NCBI GenBank assembly: GCA_964407055.1
Contig: CAYOUD010000021.1
Span: 1 to 25,928 of the forward strand
Length of the DNA stretch: 25,928 nt
Origin: JAQIBY01 sp964407055
GTDB lineage: Bacteria; Bacteroidota; Bacteroidia; Bacteroidales; ML635J-15
Direction of reading: 5' to 3'
The number at the start of each line of letters is the position of its first letter. Position 1 is the first letter of the stretch. The notes under the pieces were generated by a model. That model was not told the DNA's origin and searched no databases. It was given only the letters and a program-made list of their open reading frames with translations. This document shows, piece by piece, positions 24,936-25,928 of the stretch. Both the position numbers and the translations under genes were made by a program.

Positions 24936-25435
24936 AACGAATTGTATTGACAGGACCCGAATCGACAGGAAAATCATGGCTTGCACAACGTCTTGCAAGA
25001 CAGCTTGATGGCTTGTGGCTGCCAGAATTTGCTAGATTTTATGTTGCGAATTTACAGCGAACTTACTCCAAAGATGATGTGATTTATATTGCCAGAAAAC
25101 AAGTGGAATTAGAGCAGGAACTCGTGAAATTTAACCCGAATTATTTGTTTCTTGATACCGATTTAATCATTACAAAAGTTTGGCTGAAACACCTGTATAA
25201 TGAGGTTCCACAATTTGTGGATGACGCCATTAGAAGCTTGTCGCGAGATTTACACTTATTATGCGATTATGACTTGCCATGGATTGAGGACCCCACACGG
25301 GAAAATCCTGATAAACGGGATTTCTTTTTTGAATGGTACAAGAAGGAGCTTGAATACTATGGGATGAATTACGAAATTATTTCCGGTGTTGGAGAAGGCC
25401 GCATTAAGCAAGCTAATGCCGCAATCTCAAAATAA
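24932..25435 (+). CDS. NadR-type nicotinamide riboside kinase (AAA_28 P-loop)
   Basis: 168 aa from ATG 24932, which overlaps the pnuC stop by 4 bp; longer readings from 24797 run through pnuC in the wrong frame and are not credible. The Walker A motif GPESTGKS is at residues 8-15, DTDLII resembles Walker B, and LPWIEDPTRENPDKR matches the lid region of the NadR ribosylnicotinamide kinase domain (PWxxD motif). The adenylyltransferase and HTH domains of full-length NadR are absent, so only kinase activity (nicotinamide riboside to NMN) is expected; a separate NMN adenylyltransferase would be needed. Translationally coupled with pnuC. Confidence 0.88.
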   Translation: MKRIVLTGPESTGKSWLAQRLARQLDGLWLPEFARFYVANLQRTYSKDDVIYIARKQVELEQELVKFNPNYLFLDTDLIITKVWLKHLYNEVPQFVDDAIRSLSRDLHLLCDYDLPWIEDPTRENPDKRDFFFEWYKKELEYYGMNYEIISGVGEGRIKQANAAISK

Positions 25436-25469
25436 TCCATATTGCAAACATAGGATGATTGATAACGAA

Positions 25470-25547
25470 ATAATACCGATTACACAAATAATATAGTACA
25501 ATTTCGTTTCTCATCATTGTACTATTTATTTGTAGTATCGGCATTAT
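25470..25547. repeat. long imperfect inverted repeat after the NadR-type kinase gene
   Basis: Arms 25470-25502 and 25516-25547 pair over about 30 positions with a few mismatches and one bulge. The inner 10 bp (ATAGTACAAT/ATTGTACTAT) are perfect around a 13-base loop. It begins 35 bp after the kinase stop, so it may serve as terminator, or it may be a palindromic repeat element. Confidence 0.65.
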
Positions 25548-25647
25548 ACACTAAGTTCATTGGAATATTCATTAGTTCAAATTAGTATAAAATGAATTGT
25601 ATCGGCAATTTTGATTCGCAATCGGTGTTACAGCAAAAGAAGCATAT

Positions 25648-25680
25648 AGCACGACTTGTGCTGATCCGCCAACTGGCGGA
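25648..25680. repeat. two adjacent GC-rich hairpins
   Basis: AGCAC-GACTT-GTGCT (25648-25662) then, two bases on, TCCGCC-AACT-GGCGGA (25665-25680), both perfect. They form a GC-rich island in AT-rich sequence, as in REP-type intergenic elements. Confidence 0.6.
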
Positions 25681-25789
25681 GAAGTAAGTGAAAGTATGCG
25701 CCATTTTGATGTTTAATCGGTATAATTTAGAGGTTGGCAATAGGGTGTTTTGCCGTTTGAATTTATGCACTGAATACTATCCAATAAAG

Positions 25790-25825
25790 CAAAATCGGAT
25801 TACAATTATCTTGCAATCCGCTTTG
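25790..25825. repeat. imperfect hairpin
   Basis: CGGATT (25796-25801) pairs with AATCCG (25815-25820), extended outside by CAAA/TTTG with a small internal loop. Function unknown. Confidence 0.4.
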
Positions 25826-25879
25826 ATATTGCTACGCTTTTCTTAAGAGGCCTTCTATTAATTCTTTTTTATCAAGAAA

Positions 25880-25928
25880 CAAATTTTGTGCAAATTTTGT
25901 GCAAATTTTGTGCAAATTTTGTGCAAAT
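25880..25928 (+). repeat. 11-bp tandem repeat, at least 4.5 copies, truncated by window end
   Basis: The unit CAAATTTTGTG repeats exactly at 25880, 25891, 25902 and 25913, with a partial fifth at 25924. The period is about one helical turn and each unit has an A/T tract. Assembly probably stopped here because of the repeat. Confidence 0.95.

Larger units (their letters stand above)
25436..25928. other. 493-bp non-coding region rich in hairpins and tandem repeat
   Basis: No convincing gene. It contains a long imperfect inverted repeat (25470-25547), two adjacent GC-rich hairpins (25648-25662 and 25665-25680), another stem (25790-25825) and an 11-bp tandem repeat running off the window end. 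A 62-codon leftward frame at 25582-25770 crosses the hairpins and looks like chance. Confidence 0.7.

Noticed and set aside
25582..25770. 62-codon leftward frame in the right-hand non-coding region
   Set aside because: Crosses two perfect hairpins, has no promoter or domain, and resembles chance coding.

Overview
The window looks like a piece of a Bacteroidota chromosome, probably a complete metagenomic or draft scaffold. The evidence is AT-rich DNA, promoters of the Bacteroidota type (TAnnTTTG at -7, TTTG near -33), few clear Shine-Dalgarno sites, a type IX secretion C-terminal domain, a tiny single-RRM protein, and gene families typical of the phylum. Both ends lie in repeats: a 55-bp dispersed repeat at the left and an 11-bp tandem repeat at the right. 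Two runs of exactly 100 N (7270-7369 and 15867-15966) look like scaffold gaps of arbitrary length.

Left third (1-6140). An envelope M23 peptidase gene diverges from alaS. alaS is followed in the same direction by an RluA-type pseudouridine synthase and, 1 bp later, an HI0933/YhiN-type flavoprotein whose stop codon lies inside a 41-bp near-perfect palindrome. Middle (6140-15000). Three lipoprotein genes run leftwards, one with an apparent one-base frameshift beside an excellent promoter. A heptamer repeat array follows, then a large FAD/Fe-S D-2-hydroxyacid dehydrogenase of the YdiJ type, a small frameshifted T9SS cargo gene that contains the second copy of the 55-bp repeat, a TPR protein and a DUF368 (PopT-type) lipid-carrier transporter.

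Right part (15000-25928). An RRM protein and a cold-shock-domain protein form a leftward RNA-chaperone pair. Beyond the second gap are a dihydroorotate dehydrogenase-like gene and ligA. ligA runs into a leftward three-gene cluster: a PAP2-like membrane protein that has lost its catalytic residues, a fused MEMO-AMMECR1 protein, and the AmmeMemoRadiSam radical SAM enzyme. The last operon, rightwards, is an S41 C-terminal processing protease, PnuC and a NadR-type kinase, the latter two forming a nicotinamide riboside salvage pair. The final 490 bp are non-coding and contain several hairpins and tandem repeats.

Most of the window is ordinary housekeeping sequence. I found no clearly new defence or mobile system. 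The parts most worth following up are the AmmeMemoRadiSam cluster with its pseudo-phosphatase neighbour, the 55-bp coding repeat, the heptamer array that supplies a gene's stop codon, and the structured intergenic regions.
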